DNA of 64,000 nucleotides, taken from assembly GCA_030063045.1 (NCBI GenBank), contig JAQSEB010000056.1, positions 358,501 through 422,500 of the forward strand, written 5' to 3'. The number at the start of each line of letters is the position of its first letter. Within the stretch, counting starts at the first letter, position 1. This document shows positions 48,298 to 59,565 of the stretch, piece after piece. The stretch is from Pratylenchus scribneri (Eukaryota; Nematoda; Chromadorea; Rhabditida; Pratylenchidae). The position numbers and the translations under genes were made by a program. The notes under the pieces were generated by a model. The model was given only the letters and a program-made list of their open reading frames with translations. It had not been told where the DNA came from and searched no databases.

Positions 48298-50539
48298 TCA
48301 TAATTTGTTCTGATTTTCCTGCAAATAATCGGATAATAACATTTCGGCAATTTGATTTTTCAACCAACGGAAAACTTCAATTGGAATTGGCCCTTCTAAA
48401 TATTTCGGCTTATGTGATGGCATTGCATCCGTTGTGATTGTTTCCATTTTAAAAGCCAATTGTTGATTTCGTCGTAAATGAATTCCCAGTCGGTAATCGA
48501 AGAAAATGCCTTTGACCATTTGAGAGCAAATTGGCATCGCCTAAATTGATTAGAATGTAAACGAGCTATGTGGTCGAAATTTAAAGTTTTCATATAATTA
48601 GAAATAAAATATTGGGAATTGGCTAGTTCACGGAACTAATTAGGGCCTAGGGCTATCTGATCTCGGGAATCTAATCTCGGTTTCTAAGCATCATATATAT
48701 ACTCATGATGAGTTGACTCAATCGACTCGGCATAGTCAATTTATTATATGAATTTTCAATTTTAAACGGATTTGAAAATTTTGAACCAAAATTATGGCTA
48801 ATTGAAATTTATAGTCTAAACCAATTTAATTAGGCACTAGGATAGGGTTGGACAAGCTTAGGGCTGGCATGGATTTAAGGTTAGGTAGACTAAAATATTA
48901 GCTATTTTAGCGATCATACTTGATTTTGAAATATTGCATGTGCCTGATTTAGTTGAAATTGATTGTCCAAAACACACATTGCATTGAGCAATGGATAAGC
49001 ATCCTCCGGCACTGGAATATTTACAAAATTGGTAAAGATTTTGCCATATTTAAATTTGATTTGGTCATTCAGCGATTTCTAAAAATTTTGCTATAAAAAT
49101 TTTTAGAAAATGGCAAACTATCAAAATTCCAATGAATTTCATGCCATTATCACTTCGCTTCAGTTCAATCATGATCATTCTTTGTTGTGGTTCAATATCC
49201 ACCATAAAATTCAATTGTTTTATTCCAATCCTTTCCTCTTCTTTGTTGTCATTTTTAACGATGATTCCATCAATTGGGTCTTTAAAATTATATATTTTTT
49301 TCAGAAATAATGAAATAGAGAAATACCATTTTCTGGTATCCATTTTGGAATTCGTCTCGACCGAATCTGCTGGCTTCCATCAAATTCCTCCAACATTTCG
49401 GCCATTACTTTTCGCAATAAAGGAAGCAATCGAATTGGAATGTGCAAATTGTCGGATCTATGCAATGGATTTGCTTCCGTTGTGATTGTTTCCATATAAA
49501 ATTCGAAATTTTCGTATTGAGAAATTCCCAATTTGTAATCATAAAAGCGACCGCCCTTGACCAGTTTATATGAAATTGGAGGCTGAAATGAAATTATGAT
49601 GCGTCAGTGAGAAAAATGATAAAACTTCTAATAAATTAATAACCGGTTTTGGACCCTACAAACTTTGTATCAATTTTTAGAACTCATCAAGATGCGTCTT
49701 TTTTCTTATTATAAATCGAAACTGAGCGGATTAAACCATATTTCCAGTTTTTGGTTTTAAATATTAATTTTATTTATATATCATTCGATGCGTCTTGATG
49801 AGATCTACAAATTGGTATAAGGCTTTTCGGCTCTAAACCGGTTCCTGATGAAGACAAAAATGGGGTAAAATTATCTTCCTTAATTGGACACAAATGCCCA
49901 AATTTTTATAATCCCAAACCGTTTCGTCATCCACATATTTGCTCAACAATGCGTCCATTGCCTTCACCAATAAATATGCATCTTTTGGCACAGCAATTTT
50001 TGAAAATTGAGTATAATTTATTGCCAATTTATCCCTTTTTGCCAATTGTATCCATTTGTGCCCATTTTTGGATCTACTCATTTGAATAAGCAGAACTTTT
50101 TCCTTTCCACTTGATAACAAATAAACCAGTTTTACAGATCGCGATACTTCAATATATTTATTTTTTGTTCTTCCTGTCCTAAAATGATGGTATAAGGTTT
50201 TGATTTTTGTGGAGTAAAATATACCCAAAATTCGCCAAATACGGCTGCTCTGTTGCCTGTTTTTCTGCTGTTGTCTCATTTTGTTGTGAATAATCTTTTC
50301 GGAATGTAGAAAATGGGAATGACAACTGAAAAACAGTTTCTTTTCAATCATTAAGCCCTTATTGGTTTATTTAATCAAATATATTTTGATTGAATGCCGG
50401 TAAAAACCTGCTGTTGGTTTTGGAAATTTGCAATTTTCCAATATTTTCCACTGATATCCGAATTTTGAATTGAGCAGCGGGCGAATCGATGAAGATGGGA
50501 AAAATTGAAATAACGGGACCAGAGCCTCATTGCTTGCAT
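48298..50539 (-). CDS. PUR-like repeat family member M1 (two A-B modules)
   Basis: Exons 50539-50408, 50325-50225, 50178-49920, 49582-49327, 49279-49119, 49078-48920, 48540-48298; phase-consistent, 436 aa. Presequence MQAMRLWSRYFNFSHLHRF. A1 (KVLLIQMSRSKNGHKWIQL, IAVPKDAYLLVKAM), B1 (FYDYKLGISQYENFEF, HIPIRLLPLLRKVMAEML), A2 (LNFMVDIEPQQRMIMIELKR, IPVPEDAYPLLNAM), B2 (FFDYRLGIHLRRNQQLAFKM, GPIPIEVFRWLKNQIAEML). Exon-intron structure and phases are identical to D1 on the other strand. The 46-nt mini-intron is 50179-50224. Exon 5's donor (GTTTGC) is non-canonical but present at the same place in the paralogues. Confidence 0.8.
49641..49843. mobile_element. Foldback MITE with AACCGGTT ends
   Basis: AACCGGTTTTGGACCCTACA at the left mirrors TCTAAACCGGTT at the right; inner arms GATGCGTCTT / AAGATGCGTC. 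Related to 26378-26658. It lies in intron 3 of M1. Confidence 0.7.
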
Positions 50540-51214
50540 ATTTTGAATTTGCTTTAACTTAAATTAGAAATCAAATAAAAACATTGGCTTTAGGCTAAGA
50601 AGTCAACACAAAATCAAAATCCCTACATTCAAAAATCACTAATAAAATTTCTATGCGCGTGCAAAAAAATTCCATTGAGTAGATGATGTTTGTGACTAAA
50701 AGTTCATTAATCATTTTTGATTATGTGATGTGTAGTGTAGATGATGATGACGTACAATGCACATGCGACATCGACTTGTGATTAAACCCCCCCCCCCCCA
50801 TTTTTAAACTACCGACTATAACCATTTTAAATGTTGATGTTTATTTATCGCCAATCACCAGTCATTCTTATTTATTAAGACAACCTTTACTAATTATAAT
50901 TACAATTTATTTACAAAATTAACCTTTCCTAATTTTGTTTATTTACTTAACATTTTTCCCAATATCATTTTTTTCGTGAAAAAATCGAAATGCTATGCTT
51001 ATTGCAAGGAACAAGCAGGGATTAATCGATTGTGCGAAAGAGGAAGCCAGCCAAGCCAAGAGTCTACACTATTTCATATTTCTCCCCCCTTTGCTTCTCA
51101 GTTCACACTCAAATTGACTTTACCCAAAGAAAAAGACAAAAGTAAACCAAAAAAAAACATTAAAACAGCGCAAAAATATTCACAAAATTAATCTGATTTT
51201 CTTTTTCAGCAAAA
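50540..51214. other. Divergent promoter region between M1 and the acyltransferase gene
   Basis: A 13-C run at 50787-50799. A plus frame 50976-51188 (MKKSKCYAYCKEQ) is open but lacks gene-like support. A strong acceptor, CTTTTTCAG (51201-51209), lies 5 nt before the acyltransferase ATG with no obvious upstream exon, fitting a spliced-leader trans-splice site. Confidence 0.5.
51201..51209 (+). other. Candidate spliced-leader acceptor
   Basis: CTTTTTCAG immediately upstream of the acyltransferase start codon, with no convincing cis donor upstream. Confidence 0.4.
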
Positions 51215-54200
51215 ATGTTTTTCGCATTATTATCATTGCTATTAAAATCGCTAATATATTTAATATTATTTGTCATCTTTATTTCATTTTTGGGCATCAC
51301 CACCGGAATTCGTCAAGCATATGTGAATTCATTGATTTGGCTTTTTGAGGTCAGAAATTCGAGTCCACCCAAAATCCATACAGAGAAAAATTTTGAAATT
51401 TTTGTTAAGCTAGTCTTAATAGCACTAAATTATTTTTTTGCAAGGATTTTGGGTGTATGAATTGGGTTAATCCCAGCATTTTTCCTCATTGAAAATTCAA
51501 TATATTATCCATCCAATTTTTAGTGGACCGCAAAATGCGAAAGGGATGAAGCCCAGGGGGAAGAATGGGAGGATGGCCAATTATTTGACAATTCTTCTTC
51601 ACCTTCAATCCCTTCAACTCCAATAGAATCGAATCATCCGAATCCTCCCACCGTCGAATCCTCGTCGCAATGTTCGGCCATAATTCGACGCAAATGGTCC
51701 CAATGTATTGAGCAAAAACTTGTCGAACACATTGACCAGCACAACATTCATCCATTGGCACAAAAAGTAAGCCGAAGAGTGCCAAGTCATGGAAGAGGAT
51801 TACAAAAATTGGCCGAAGTGGTTGGTTTTGAATTAATTGAATTGCACAAATCAATTTTCACACATTCAGCAGTCATTCGAAAATCCATCGGACGCGGAAT
51901 ATGCCACAATGAAAGTACTTGTGAATGACACGTTGGAATTATTGACAGCCGGCATTGAATCAATCATTGAGGATGAAGTGACGCACAGATTTGAGGCAGC
52001 CCAATTACCAACATGGAATTTCCTTTCCCGCAACAGACGAGCACTTCGACGGATTGGGTGAGCGCTTTGGTCATTTAGGGACCAACTCAAAATTTTTGGA
52101 GAAAATTAAATTTTGGGTTGGGATTGGGATTTAGCTACCTAAGCATAGAGAAAAGAAGTGAAAATAAAACATCTCTAAAAATTTTTTATAGGGATTTTGG
52201 ATTTAGGGATTATGAATTGGGTAGATAACCCAAAAATTTAAATGAATTCTTTAGTTGGCGCTCGCAATCAATTTGGGCGATTGGTGTATTCATTCGCTAT
52301 GCATTTTTGTTCCCTGTTCGAGTTGTTCTCTTCTTCATTTCCGGTGCAATGATTTCCACTCTTCCTGCCATAATTGGCACCATTCCACATAAACGGTAAA
52401 TAAAAAAAAACTTCATTTATTTTTTGGCTAGTTTATGTTTGCCAAAAATTTTCAAATGCAAATTTTAACAATAATTCAGAAAGTCATTTTTGATTTTTTT
52501 ATGGTTATTTAGGAATATTATACATTAATTGGCCTACCTTTTGTCATGCCAATTTTGGTAACCCAATGTCAACTTTTACCATGAACCATAGAAATACCTG
52601 TACCAGGCACGTATTTAGGGGGGGGGTACACGGGGTACGTACCCCCCCCCCCCCCCCATTGGGGGAAGTGGAAGGAAAAAAAAGTAAAGGGGGGACCTTC
52701 TGTAGTCCAAAATTGGTCAAAATTTTTCGCTGCGCGGCCATTTTTGACCAAAATTTTACCCTGCGGGGCCAATTTTTGTACTAAAATTTTTACTTGGGCA
52801 ATTTTTTTTACATGCGTACCCCGCCTAGAAATTTTTTACATGGGTGCCCCCCCATCCAAAAATCCTGGATACGTGCCTGACCTCTGACCTGTACCTGTAA
52901 ATGTAATGTAGTCATTTGCCCTTACCAAGATGGGCAAATATGCAATGAAATAAATTCATATTAGTATTTGCAATTTTCCCAAAATTATCTTAGAAATTTT
53001 ATAAAAATTACTTAAATATTTCATTTTCAAGGGTTCGCACATTCCTCTATCGTCATGCAATGTTGATGTGTTGCCGAATGGCCGCTCGAACATTCTCTAC
53101 AATAATCCATTTCCACGACATTCGGAATCGACCATCCCATGGAATTTGTGTGGCCAATCACACTTCCCCAATTGATGTTATGGTAGGTGATTTTGAAATA
53201 GAAATATTTTCTTTAAGCTTATTCACTATTTATATTATTATACCATATATGCTCATTTTAGACCCCAAGGGTTTTATTTTTTTAACCTTTACCGAGAATG
53301 CGGGAAACTATTAGAGACGAGGTTTTAGAATAACATTTACGGTAATAAGTGACCAAAAAATCAGGCAAAATCGCCCAAAATCGGGCCGTTTTTTGTTTTT
53401 ATTATAGTTTCGGATCAATCATTTTGATATCAAAAATGCTGTAAAGAAAGAACTCAAAATATTGGTATAAAATTTTTATTAATAGCTTAAAGTGTTGAGA
53501 TATTGGCCAATTTCCCTAATTATCATCCAACAGATTCTTTCAACGGATATTTCCTATTCGATGGTTGGCCAATTGCAAGGCGGCATCCTTGGCTTGATCC
53601 AACTTGCCCTTGGGCGCGGTTCCCATCACATTTGGTTTGAACGATCAGAAACAAAGGACCGAAATTATGTGACAAAAAAGTAAGCACAAAAATGTTTGAA
53701 TTATCCTCACCCATTCCCAAATAAATAGATTGAAGGAACACGTGGATGACCCAAACAAAATGCCAATTCTGATATTCCCCGAGGGAACATGCATAAACAA
53801 TACATCGGTTATGATGTTCAAAAAAGGTGAGGACTGGGGATGTGACAATTTATTAATTAACCGAAAAAAAGTATTGAAAATTCCAAAAAAAATTGGAAAC
53901 ATTCAGAAGTTTATCCAAAATCTACAATCCTAATACACCCAATCGATAAATCACCTCAAGACGCATCATGATTTGGTATTCTGTTTCCTAACTAAATTTT
54001 GAACCAAAAAAGAAAAACAGTTTAGCAGTTTAATAAATCCTTTAATTTTGATCGACCCAATTCTAAAATCATGGATATATCGTTCTGAATTTAGGGGCAA
54101 ATTTTTAAACCATTATAATTTTTTGGATTTATGTAATTTTATCGCTACTCTTCGACATTATTTTCTACCTAACTTATATAAAAAAAACATTGAAAATACT

Positions 54201-56224
54201 GTTAATAATCTATGAATTTACTCCAAGAATTCCGAATGGCAATCGGCAAAATAAATTTAATTTAAGAGTTTTTGTCATACATTCACTGACCAGTTTGATA
54301 GAACCGGTCAAGACGCATTGAATGGTAATGGCATATAATTTTTAATGATTTGGTCAAAAGTATAGTTAAGAGAAGAGTATTAAACAGTTTAAATCGATTT
54401 TGTTTTTGGTTAAAAATTAAATTAGAATTGCTTAAACGGTAAACCTATACAAAAAAATGAAAAGATTCTCAAATGATGCATCTTGTGAAGATAATCTGCA
54501 CTTTCGGAAATGGCTGGATGCTAGGCTAGCCAATTTTCTAAATCTTGGTTTTTGACCTTCATAATCATAGCTATGCGAGAATAGACTTATTGACTCGGTA
54601 TTATTGATTTAGTCTATGAAATTTCAATTTCAGATGGGTATTAAACCTTTTGCAATAGTAAATAAACCAAAACCGGTTTGGGATTAAACAATGGTTCAGT
54701 TTTTTAATAATTTCTCGCTTTTCTGAAATTAAAATCATAGGTTTTCATTTCAATTAAATGATGAGTCACTGTGCCCGGTTGGTCAAATTGGTAAAAGCAT
54801 TGACCAAAAAATTCTTTCAGCTTGAGTTCGATCCCTCCTAGGAAAAGATAATTTTAAAAAAGGGGAAATGACGAAAATAGCTTTCCATTGAAAAGGTAGC
54901 GGTTGGCATATAAAATTGAGGGCGCCTTCCCTTAATTGTATGCGCGTTTGCCTCTATAAACGGCCTCGAATGTTGATAAAAACAAGAAATCGGATCCCCT
55001 TTTTTGGATTTTTAAAAAATACAAAACTGACTAGCCTCGGAACCCGGCGGATCTTGCCATTTCCTGTATTATCCTAACATATCGATTGTGTATATAAATT
55101 TTGACTTTGGATAGTATAAACTATTGAATGATTCTAATTTTTTGACAAATTCAATACTTTTCTCTAAATAAATATTTCAACCATTCATCCAATTATAGGT
55201 TCATTCGAAATTTCCGACATTGTTTATCCAATTGCAATGAAATACGACAATCGTCTGGGCGATCCATTCTGGAACAGTCATCAACAAGGATATTTGGCCT
55301 ATTTGTTGAGTTTGATGACGGCATGGGCCCTAATTTGTGATGTTTACTATTTGGAACCAATGCACAGGCTGGAGGGCGAAAATGCCATCGAATTTGCGCG
55401 GCGGTGCCAACGGGCAATTGCCCGAAAAGGTGGATTAGTGGATTTGGGCTGGGATGGCAATTTGAAGAGGACGAAAGTGCCCGAAAGGCTCAAGACCGAA
55501 CAGAGGGAATTATTCTATCAATATTTGGCACAAACAACGCCGATTTGTGCATGTGGCCATCCAAATAGTGAACAAATGGAAAGCATAGAAAAGCAGGTAG
55601 ACAATACTTTGCTCATCTCATTTTTTTTGTGCATTAGAATTTGCTATAATATTTCAGAAATTTTCAACCTATTAGTTTCTTTCCAGAGTATTTTTATATT
55701 AATATGATTGATTAAAGCATAAATGGCAAAAAAAAATTTACCCCCAATTTGGCTTATTATAGCTGCTTTTTTGGACATAATCTTTTTTGAATATTTCCAA
55801 TTAAATCTAACAAATTTTTTTCTATCTCAATCTCAATCAAGGCTATACAAATTACAAAATACTATAATTTAGTTAAAAGGCCAAACCTTTAAATTTAACC
55901 ATTAAACCATGTCGTTTAACATTTATAAATTTGTGTTTAGAAACTTGTTTTAAGGTTTCTTAAAAAGTAGAAAATATAATTCGTTTTTGAATAAAATATT
56001 TTAATTTTAAACGACTATTTTAATCGAAACCCTTTATCCATATGCTAAATTTAAAATAAATTATTTAATTGAAATATTGATTTTGTGCACAAATTTCATT
56101 CCACTTGAATAAATACTAATCGTTTTTTTTGTTTTTAAAGATTCATCCTGAAGTATTCCAACAACAACAAAATGAAGAAACAATAACAAAAGGCCAAGAA
56201 GAAGATGAAGCAAAAGTGAATTGA
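51215..56224 (+). CDS. Glycerol-3-phosphate acyltransferase, GPAT3/4 (ACL-4/5-like) family
   Basis: Nine exons: 51215-51349, 51524-51766, 51870-52057, 52255-52395, 53032-53182, 53534-53679, 53729-53826, 55199-55596, 56141-56224; phase-consistent, 527 aa. N-terminal membrane segment (SLIYLILFVIFISFLGI), a Ser/Pro-rich insert, a second membrane region (YAFLFPVRVVLFFISGAMI) and then the acyltransferase motifs in order: NHTSPID (motif I, His and Asp catalytic), WFERSETKDR (motif II region), FPEGT (motif III, glycerol-phosphate binding) and YPIAMKY (motif IV). The GDPFWN...YLLSLMTAWA block after motif IV is characteristic of GPAT3/4. It makes lysophosphatidic acid in the ER, the first step of glycerolipid synthesis. 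The last exon adds a polar tail (FQQQQNEETITKG). Intron 4 holds a foldback element and intron 7 a SINE. AATAAA at 56369. Confidence 0.93.
52604..52879. mobile_element. Foldback element with CAGGCACGTA ends and G/C runs
   Basis: Ends CAGGCACGTAtttaGGGGGG / CCCCCC...GGATACGTGCCTG. The interior has GTACCCCCC and TACCCCGC words and runs of up to ~16 C. It lies in intron 4 of the acyltransferase gene. Overlapping open frames here are not genes. Confidence 0.85.
54771..55020 (+). mobile_element. tRNA-derived SINE, copy 3
   Basis: Plus-strand copy of the 22352-22600 family: A box TGGTCAAATTGG, B box AGTTCGATCCC, body with GAGGGCGCCTTCCCTTAATTG and GCGCGTTTGCCTC, ending in a T/A-rich tail. It lies in intron 7 of the acyltransferase gene. 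Confidence 0.8.
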
Positions 56225-56778
56225 AATATGGACGATGTACGAATTTATGAGAAATGAATGAACAAAGCGGGTCATATTTTATCCTTTTATTATCTTAAAC
56301 ATTGTGTTTATTATTCCCAAAAATGACACTTATTATTATTTACTTTATTTTTATGTGCAATTTTAATTAATAAAAATATACTCATCTAAAAATAGTAGTT
56401 TTAATAATAGGCCCATTATTTATATATGTGGCCAAGTCAGATTCTGATGTTAACTTTATGCTCCCCAATAGTTAAATCTAGCCTAATCTCTTTCTAATAC
56501 TTCATTATAGCCAAATATATAGCCCATAAAGGCATTGGAAAAAATATGATTTGCTATTTTTGAATTTTTTTTCTTTATTTGGTCAATCCGCAAATTAATT
56601 TAATCAAAAGTTCTGTCCAGGAATGTATTTAAGTTTAATTAATCAAAATTCTTTAAAAATAAATGTTCATGAGTAAATTTATTCAATATTAAAGCAATTA
56701 AAATCAATTTTAATTGAAGCAAATTTTATTCACCATTTTCCAGAATTTTCATTTCAAATTTTTTCTCTGTATTTTCTT
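56225..56778. other. Convergent 3' intergenic spacer
   Basis: AT-rich, between the 3' ends of the acyltransferase (plus) and the Tyr-rich gene (minus). Only the polyadenylation signal at 56369 is seen. Confidence 0.6.
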
Positions 56779-58687
56779 CTATCGATAAATGGCCGATGGA
56801 ATTTGATGATAATAGTCACGGGCACAACTGTGAAATATGAAATTTAATAATTATGCTAAACAAACCAATATCCCTTAAATTTGGAGAAGAATTCCATTGG
56901 ATAGTGCCATGGCTTGGGCAAATGAAGACTTAAGAAATTGAAATAATTAATTTATCAAAAGATTTTATAAATCGAAAATAATTAAATTTGGAAATGTTTT
57001 GCAAAAATTTGTGCTTAATTAATTTGCTCCAAATTTGTGGGCAAAGTAAAATTTAAATGACAGCTTTTTGATGCACAGGCATTATCTTTTAATAGTGAAA
57101 AATAGGATTTATAAAAGAGATGGGCAAAATCAGAAATTAAAAAACGGATATACGGTAATGGTACCGTATCCATCGCTGATTTATAAGGTAAAATAATGTA
57201 AAAGGTAAATAAGTAATTTTCCGAAAAAGTATAGAAAATGCCGAAAATATTATAAAGGTTCAGAAGTTTATCCTAGACTTTTATAATCTTATATTCTATC
57301 GATAGGTTTAGATTAGACCTTTAAACGAGATGGATTTCTAGAATTTTGAGCAAAAAAACTATTAACATTTTTCAACTAGCATAAAATGCAAACCTGTTGA
57401 AATAAAATCGTCGGTAAGGCAGTCGATAGTAGATCGAATATGGATTATAGTAGCGACTTGGTTCACCCTAGAAAAATTAAATAAATTATTATTTTAAATG
57501 GTTAATAAAGGCCCCTATGATATCGATAGTAAGCCCAATCTTGCCTAATTGTATACCATTATAGCATTAAAAATTGTCACATTGTAGGAGAATTTGAGTA
57601 TATGCCCTAATTTTTCAACTAATGGCCAAGTTATACATATGGCCATATACAATGCTGTTTTTTTAAATTGGCTCTCTTTCATTGATAATTTTATTTAAAA
57701 AACTAAAATTCTATTATACTCACAATTCGGTGATGCGGTTTGTAGTAATATTGTGCCGGATAAGAATAATAGTAGGGATAGTAGGATTGGACAGTGCTGA
57801 AATAGCTGCTCCATGTTGGCTTATAGCTGGAAAAAAGCAAATTTATTATAAAATCACTAGAAATATTTTTGATAATTAATTTTAAAATCTAGCTATTTTG
57901 TGAATTTCTTAGCATTTAAGCATCTTTGAGACATAGTAGTCTAGATTTTAAATATATTACTAAATTCTGCCTAATATCTGTTCGCCCTAATGTAATTTAA
58001 TTTTAAATAATATTAGATTAATTGATCCACTCATAACTAATTGAAAATTCTAGTTTTATATCGATCGGATAACCGAAATTATAACCCCGAATTTAGCGGT
58101 ATATACTAAAAACGAAATTAGCCTAATACACATCCTACGAGATTTATAAAGCTTAGCCTAAATCCAAGACCAATCCGAGCCCTTATAATTTTAATATTAG
58201 CTCTACATTTACTTTATTATCATTGTATTTTTTATCGCTTTTGATAAGGGCCTCAAAATTCGGGCAGCAAATTCTTTCACACATATGATGATCAAAACTA
58301 AACTAATATAATCTCAAATATAAAATTAAATCCCTATTTATTAACTATAGTTTAAATCTTAAAATATAAAATTAAAAATAGCTTTACGTTTTGGAAAAGA
58401 ATTTAGTCAATTGTAAGCTAATTTTCGGTCTCCATAATTGGAGGCGCTAAATATTCTAATACATTTAAATTATATCCTAATCTAATTGTATGACTTTAAA
58501 TTTTGTTAGAATGTGACTTCTAATTGTGATTTAAATCAAATCCCTTTTTATAAATTCATTTTTACCTGTCCGATGAATGGACATGAGCATAGAGATTTGG
58601 GATGGATTGGGCCCGTGTGAGCAACATTCCCGATTGGCAATAGCCATCCATGGAAGAGACAACCGATTGACACCGTTGAAGGCCCAT
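56779..58687 (-). CDS. Tyrosine-rich small protein
   Basis: Exons 58687-58566, 57826-57724, 57467-57394, 56827-56779; phase-consistent, 115 aa. The first exon (MGLQRCQSVVSSMDGYC) is ordinary; the remainder is dominated by Tyr with Pro, Ser and Arg (QSYYPYYYSYPAQYYYK, RYYNPYSIYYRLPYRRFYF), ending CARDYYHQIPSAIYR. Such sequence suits a structural or cross-linkable matrix protein, for example eggshell or cuticle, but no family is assigned. No signal peptide follows the chosen ATG; an acceptor (ATTTCCAG, about 58712-58719) lies ~25 nt upstream, so either the message is trans-spliced there or a signal-peptide exon is missing. No open frame of 60 codons covers it, so it rests on splice logic and composition. 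Confidence 0.6.
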
Positions 58688-59565
58688 TTTGGGAGCCAAA
58701 AAATTTAAAAACTGGAAATTGTTTAAAGAAAATAGCAAAGGATGGAATTGAGAAAGGAAATTAATTAGGTATATTAAATTTTCATAACTTGGAAGTTCAA
58801 TATTAATGTATTAACCGAATGCCTATAAGTTGAATTGATGTGCTTTAGACTACCTAGAGCAGAGGGCAATATTTAAAAAAAATAGTGAAAATGTGAAAAG
58901 GAAATGTTTAAAAAATTGAATTCTTATTAAAATGTGCGATCATTTTGAATAATCAAGAATTGGTTGAAGCATTAGGAAATTGGCTTTATAAATTAATAAA
59001 ATATAATTTCGAGTGACGACTGACGACCGACAAATTCTTCCTATTTCATAGCTGTTCAAATTTTTGAGTATTTGTTTCCAAGTTCAAAAAGTGAAAACAA
59101 TAGAAGAATGTAGCAGGCATCAATATGTTGGAATAAGAGAAAAGAAATTGGAATTTTATTGATTTTATATATTAAAGCATTTTGTTTAGTGAATGTAGTT
59201 TACCTTCACTCACAATCACAAGTCAGTTGAATCCAAAAACAAATAAAACACCTGACGCATTTTTAGAAATTAATTCCACCTTCATTGCCATAGGCTTTTC
59301 ACTTCGAACATTTAATGGAAAAATATAACAAAAAGTTCTTTCAATTTAACCCAAATTTTTAGACCGCATCCCTTCATGGGGTGCTTAAAATTGCAGCATA
59401 AAGGATTTAGTCAAAATCACAATTTGTAGAGAGAAAATAAAAATGGTGATCCCATAGAAATTTTATATTAAAATTTCCAAAAATAATGAGCACTCAACAA
59501 AAATGATCCAAAACACTTTTTCATTTAAAAATGTATTTTTTTAAATTTCATCTTTCATTCGCATT
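58688..59565. other. AT-rich intergenic spacer
   Basis: Between the Tyr-rich gene and the helical-ShKT gene, both on the minus strand. No exon, repeat or RNA gene could be supported. Confidence 0.6.

Noticed and set aside
52544..52784. Three overlapping Pro/Gly-rich ORFs
   Set aside because: They lie wholly in a foldback element with G and C runs in an acyltransferase intron.
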